From Parvibaculum sp049651025 (GTDB lineage: Bacteria; Pseudomonadota; Alphaproteobacteria; Parvibaculales; Parvibaculaceae), in contig NZ_JBASBH010000055.1 of NCBI RefSeq assembly GCF_049651025.1, positions 1-17,048 of the forward strand: 17,048 nucleotides of DNA. The letters run 5' to 3'. The notes under the pieces were generated by a model. That model made no database searches and was not told the origin of the DNA. It was given only the letters and a program-made list of their open reading frames with translations. Positions 14,136 through 17,048 of this stretch are shown here, one piece after another (position 1 is the stretch's first letter; the number at the start of each line of letters is the position of its first letter). The position numbers were made by a program, and so were the translations under genes.

Positions 14136-14908
14136 ATATGCCGGCATCCGATATCATCATCGACGTGCAGGGATTGAAGACCCAGTTCGGCGACCATGTG
14201 ATCCACGAAAATCTCGACCTGCAGGTGAAGCGCGGCGAGGTACTCGGCATTGTCGGCGGCTCGGGCACGGGCAAGTCCGTTCTGCTGCGCACCATACTCG
14301 GCCTGAAGAAGCCCGATGGCGGCAAGATAAAGGTTTTCGGCGTCGATCTCGAAACGCTGCCCGACGAGGAGCGCCGCCTTTACGAGCGGCGCTGGGGCGT
14401 GCTGTTTCAGGAAGGCGCGCTTTTCTCGGCGCTGACGGTTGCCGAGAATATTCAGGTGCCTTACCGCGAGCATCTGCACATGGCGCAGGATCTGATGGAC
14501 GAGCTTGCGACCGTCAAGATTTCGATGGTCGGCCTTCGTCCGGGCGCGGCGAAGCTCTATCCTTCGGAGCTTTCAGGCGGCATGAAGAAGCGGGCAGGGC
14601 TTGCCCGCGCGCTGGCGCAGGACCCGGAGGTCCTGTTTCTCGACGAGCCGACGGCGGGCCTCGATCCCATCGGCGCTGCCGCTTTCGACGAGCTTATCAA
14701 CGACCTCAAGAAGACGCTGGGCCTGACCGTTTTCATGGTCACGCATGATCTCGACACGCTTTACGCCACTTGCGACCGCATAGCGGTTCTGGCCGAGCGG
14801 CGTGTTATCCTGATCGGCACGATGAAGGACATGCTCGCCAGCGAGCATCCCTGGATACGCGAATATTTTCACGGTCCGCGTGCGCGCGCGGCCGCCATAG
14901 GCAAGTAG
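14132..14908 (+). CDS. mlaF: ABC transporter ATP-binding protein of an MCE/Mla system
   Basis: A 258-residue ATPase that powers the lipid transporter. Walker A is G42-GSGTGK-S49, the Q-loop is FQEGALFSALTV, the ABC signature is LSGGMKKR, Walker B is VLFLDEP followed by TAGLDP, and the switch histidine lies in VTHD. The FQEGALFS sequence and the MlaF-type signature MKKR (instead of the usual QQQR) match the MlaF/Ttg2A family. ATG at 14132 overlaps the permease TGA as ATGA, so translation is coupled; a second in-frame ATG is at 14138. The MCE gene starts 6 nt after its stop. Confidence 0.95.
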   Translation: MNMPASDIIIDVQGLKTQFGDHVIHENLDLQVKRGEVLGIVGGSGTGKSVLLRTILGLKKPDGGKIKVFGVDLETLPDEERRLYERRWGVLFQEGALFSALTVAENIQVPYREHLHMAQDLMDELATVKISMVGLRPGAAKLYPSELSGGMKKRAGLARALAQDPEVLFLDEPTAGLDPIGAAAFDELINDLKKTLGLTVFMVTHDLDTLYATCDRIAVLAERRVILIGTMKDMLASEHPWIREYFHGPRARAAAIGK

Positions 14909-14914
14909 ACCGTC

Positions 14915-15835
14915 ATGGAAATCAAATCGAACAATATCCTGATCGGCTTCTCGACGCTTGTTGCGCTGATCGCGATCTTCGCCTTTGCGCTCTGGATCAG
15001 CCGCGTCCAGCTCGACCGGCAATATGCCTATTACAAGATCGTCTTTCAGGGTTCGGTCTCGGGGCTGAGCAAATCCGGTCCGGTGCAGTTCAACGGTTTG
15101 CCCGTCGGTCGCGTCATCGATCTCAATCTGGCCGAAAAAGATCCGACCAAAGTCATCGCCGTCATTCAGGTCGATGCGCGCACGCCGATAAAGCAGGACT
15201 CCATCGCGCAGCTTGAAGCGTCGGGCATCACCGGCGTTGCCGTGGTGCAGCTCACCGGCGGCAGCCCCGGCTCGAAGCTTCTGCGCGATGTGAGCGGCGA
15301 GGCTTATCCCGTCATTCGCGGTGCGCCCTCCACCTTGCAGGAGCTGGCGAAGGCCGCGCCCGAGACACTGGAAAACGCCAATCGCCTCATCAGCGATATC
15401 GGCAAGGTCGTGCGCTCCAATCAGGAATCGATCGGTCGCACGCTTGATAATCTCGACAAGTTGTCCGCCGCGCTCGCGGGCAGCTCCACCGACATGAAGC
15501 AGGCGATCCAGGATATTTCCGAAGCCTCGAAGCATCTGAAGGATCTCAGCCGCAGCGCCGACAGCCTTGTGCAGAACGACGCCAAAGCATTTATCGCCGA
15601 TGCGCATCAGACATCGACCTCCTATCGGCAGCTTGCCGACGATCTCGACCATCTGGTCAAGACCAATGGCCCGGCCATCGACCGGCTTGCCAATAACGGT
15701 CTCGATCAGCTTCCCCAGCTCATCCGCGAAATGCGCACGCTTGTCGGCACGCTCGACCGCGTCGTTTCCCGCGCGCAGGACGATCCCGCGCGGTTCCTCA
15801 TCGGCAATAACGTCCCCGAGGTGAAGGCAAAATGA
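14915..15835 (+). CDS. mlaD: MCE-domain substrate-binding protein of an Mla-type transporter
   Basis: A 306-residue membrane-anchored MCE (MlaD) protein. An N-terminal helix (about residues 9-29, LIGFSTLVALIAIFAFALWIS) anchors it to the inner membrane. The MCE domain follows (about 40-115), with KIVFQGSVSGLSKSGPVQFNGLPVGRVIDL and DSIAQLEASGITGVAVVQLTGG, which are typical. The remaining half is a long, mostly helical region suited to a coiled coil or tunnel. MCE proteins form hexameric rings that carry lipid across the periplasm. The gene lies between the ATPase and a lipoprotein gene, with its stop overlapping the latter as ATGA. Confidence 0.93.
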   Translation: MEIKSNNILIGFSTLVALIAIFAFALWISRVQLDRQYAYYKIVFQGSVSGLSKSGPVQFNGLPVGRVIDLNLAEKDPTKVIAVIQVDARTPIKQDSIAQLEASGITGVAVVQLTGGSPGSKLLRDVSGEAYPVIRGAPSTLQELAKAAPETLENANRLISDIGKVVRSNQESIGRTLDNLDKLSAALAGSSTDMKQAIQDISEASKHLKDLSRSADSLVQNDAKAFIADAHQTSTSYRQLADDLDHLVKTNGPAIDRLANNGLDQLPQLIREMRTLVGTLDRVVSRAQDDPARFLIGNNVPEVKAK

Positions 15836-16476
15836 AGATGCATCTCGCAAGGCTCGGCATCGTCTTTCTTCTCGGCGGCGCGCTTGGCGGCTGTGCTCTT
15901 GCCAATGTGGCAAGCGAACCGGCGCCGCAATTGTTCATGCTCACGGCAGGCCACCCCAATGTAACGGGGGATGCGGTTGCGCCGAGGACGCAAATTCTTA
16001 TCGATGAATTTTCGGCGATCGCCGCCGTCGATACGGCCCGCATCGTCTTTCAGCCCAATCCCAATGAGCTGAAATATTACGCCGCGTCGCGCTGGACGGA
16101 TCGTGCGCCCAAGATGATCCAGACGTTGACCATCCAGACGCTGCAAAACTCCGCGCGGTTCGCCTCGGTTGCGGCGCGCGGTTCCGACATTCGCGGCGAT
16201 TTCATTCTGGCAGGTGAAATTCGCCAGTTCGCCGCTGAAGAGAAGGGCGAGGCAGTCAGTGTACGCGTCGATCTGTTCACGCGGCTTATCCGCGCCGATG
16301 ATCGCAGCATTGCAGCCGCGCAGGATTTCAGCGTCAGCGTGCCCGTCACAGGCAGCGGCATAGCCTCCGTCGTTGCCGCCTATGATGCGGCGCTTCGCCA
16401 GACCTTGAGCGAGATCATGTTGTGGACGCTTGCCGAAACGGCCAGGTCCGCGCCGGTGGCGCAAAACAAGAAGTGA
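15832..16476 (+). CDS. ABC-type transport auxiliary lipoprotein (PqiC/PF03886-like)
   Basis: A 214-residue outer-membrane-type lipoprotein. The signal peptide ends in the lipobox L18-G-G-C21, so C21 should be lipidated. The mature part contains the family pattern: an APQLFMLTAG segment, QILIDEFSAIAAVDTARIVFQPNPNELKYYAASRWTDRAPKMIQTLTIQTLQNS, and an alternating-strand middle. This matches the auxiliary lipoproteins that accompany MCE transporters (PqiC-like) and may link the inner-membrane ring to the outer membrane. Coupled to the MCE gene by ATGA overlap (15832-15835), it replaces the periplasmic MlaC found in enterobacterial Mla systems. The MOSC gene begins 3 nt after its stop. Confidence 0.9.
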   Translation: MKMHLARLGIVFLLGGALGGCALANVASEPAPQLFMLTAGHPNVTGDAVAPRTQILIDEFSAIAAVDTARIVFQPNPNELKYYAASRWTDRAPKMIQTLTIQTLQNSARFASVAARGSDIRGDFILAGEIRQFAAEEKGEAVSVRVDLFTRLIRADDRSIAAAQDFSVSVPVTGSGIASVVAAYDAALRQTLSEIMLWTLAETARSAPVAQNKK

Positions 16477-16479
16477 GCG

Positions 16480-17022
16480 ATGGGCGCGACAATCATCAAT
16501 GTCGCGCGCGACGCGACGCATAATTTCTCAAAGTCCCATTGCGACACGATCCGCCTTCTCGCCGGTCTCGGCGTCGAGGGCGACGCGCATCAGGGCGTCA
16601 CGGTCAAGCATCGCTCCCGCGTTGCGCGCGATCCGAGCCAGCCGAATTTGCGGCAGGTTCATCTCATCCATGGCGAATTGCATGACGAGGTAAATGCGGC
16701 GGGCTTTTGCGTCGGCCCCGGCGATATGGGCGAAAACATCACCACGCGCCGCCTCGACCTTCTCGCGCTGCCCACAGGCGCGCGGCTTCACATCGGCGCA
16801 GACGCCATTGTCGAAGTCACGGGCCTGCGCAATCCCTGCGCTCAGCTCGACAGGTTTCAGGATGGGTTGATGCAGGCGTGTCTCGGCCGCGACGCCGACG
16901 GCAATCTGATCCGCAAGGCGGGCGTCATGGGCATCGTGATCGCTGGCGGCGAGGTCAGGGCAGGGGACGCGATCCGCGTCGAACTGCCTGAAGGCCCGCA
17001 TCGCCCGCTCGTGGCGGTTTAA
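16480..17022 (+). CDS. MOSC-domain protein
   Basis: A 180-residue stand-alone MOSC (molybdenum cofactor sulfurase C-terminal) domain protein. Visible family features are GLGVEGDAHQG near residue 30, RQVHLIH, PGDMGENITT, and the conserved cysteine C120 in TGLRNPCAQLD, followed by GIVIAGGEVRAGD. MOSC proteins bind molybdenum cofactor or handle activated sulfur, and C120 is the expected reactive residue. It begins 3 nt after the lipoprotein stop and so is probably on the lipid-transport transcript, though no functional link to lipid transport is known to me. No Shine-Dalgarno is obvious, which also fits coupling. Confidence 0.92.
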   Translation: MGATIINVARDATHNFSKSHCDTIRLLAGLGVEGDAHQGVTVKHRSRVARDPSQPNLRQVHLIHGELHDEVNAAGFCVGPGDMGENITTRRLDLLALPTGARLHIGADAIVEVTGLRNPCAQLDRFQDGLMQACLGRDADGNLIRKAGVMGIVIAGGEVRAGDAIRVELPEGPHRPLVAV

Positions 17023-17025
17023 GAA

Positions 17026-17042
17026 CCCTCACCCTCCCACGC
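17026..17042 (+). repeat. Copy of the CCCTC-rich intergenic repeat at the window edge
   Basis: CCCTCACCCTCCCACGC follows the MOSC stop by about 4 nt and is the exact reverse complement of the stretch near 12403-12419. It is probably the start of a longer intergenic repeat continuing outside the window. Confidence 0.7.
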
Positions 17043-17048
17043 TTTCAG

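Noticed and set aside
12951..14147. Minus-strand open frame opposite STAS-MlaE
   Set aside because: Asp/Glu/Arg-rich shadow without any domain; the plus-strand permease has membrane helices and family motifs.
14573..15913. Minus-strand open frame opposite the ATPase and MCE genes
   Set aside because: Shadow frame spanning two well supported genes.

Overview
The window is high-GC, densely packed bacterial DNA, most likely from an alphaproteobacterium. The ABC/MCE operon with an STAS-MlaE fusion, the CHASE2-cyclase, the c2-type cytochrome c and the GC-rich palindromic intergenic repeats all fit. A Parvibaculum-like hydrocarbon- or lipid-degrading organism would be my guess, but that is inference from gene content only. 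I see no rRNA, tRNA, CRISPR array or classical insertion sequence.

Region 1 (about 1-5020) looks like an accessory catabolic cluster. A divergent TetR-family repressor faces a cytochrome P450. The P450 is followed by a 58-residue rubredoxin, an uncharacterised lipocalin/AttH-like protein, an aminoglycoside-phosphotransferase-fold kinase and a small helical protein overlapping the kinase by ATGA. The kinase plus small partner resembles the LvaA/LvaB arrangement, in which a hydroxyacyl-CoA is phosphorylated before its hydroxyl is removed. A P450 that makes a hydroxyl and a kinase that activates it would make a coherent pathway, but the substrate cannot be read from sequence.

Region 2 (about 5047-5425) is a compact unit: a 96-residue GIY-YIG nuclease gene enclosed by a perfect 34-bp inverted repeat, each arm itself a hairpin. 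It looks like a mobile or domesticated palindromic element. A hairpin with the same 9-5-9 geometry sits at the very start of the window.

Region 3 (about 5511-8645) holds an HcaT-like MFS transporter, an overlapping TauD/TfdA dioxygenase with all iron and 2-oxoglutarate ligands, and a zinc-independent MDR oxidoreductase with its own candidate promoter and operator. Convergent to these, across a large GC-rich inverted-repeat block, lie an enolase-superfamily dipeptide epimerase and a CHASE2 membrane protein whose cyclase domain has lost several catalytic residues (about 8802-12122).

Region 4 (about 12282-17022) starts with further palindromic repeats and a secreted c-type cytochrome on the minus strand. 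Divergent from it is a tightly coupled operon for an Mla-type lipid transporter: STAS-MlaE permease (TTG start), MlaF ATPase, MlaD/MCE protein, auxiliary lipoprotein, then a MOSC-domain protein 3 nt downstream. The window ends in another copy of the intergenic repeat found beside the cytochrome gene.
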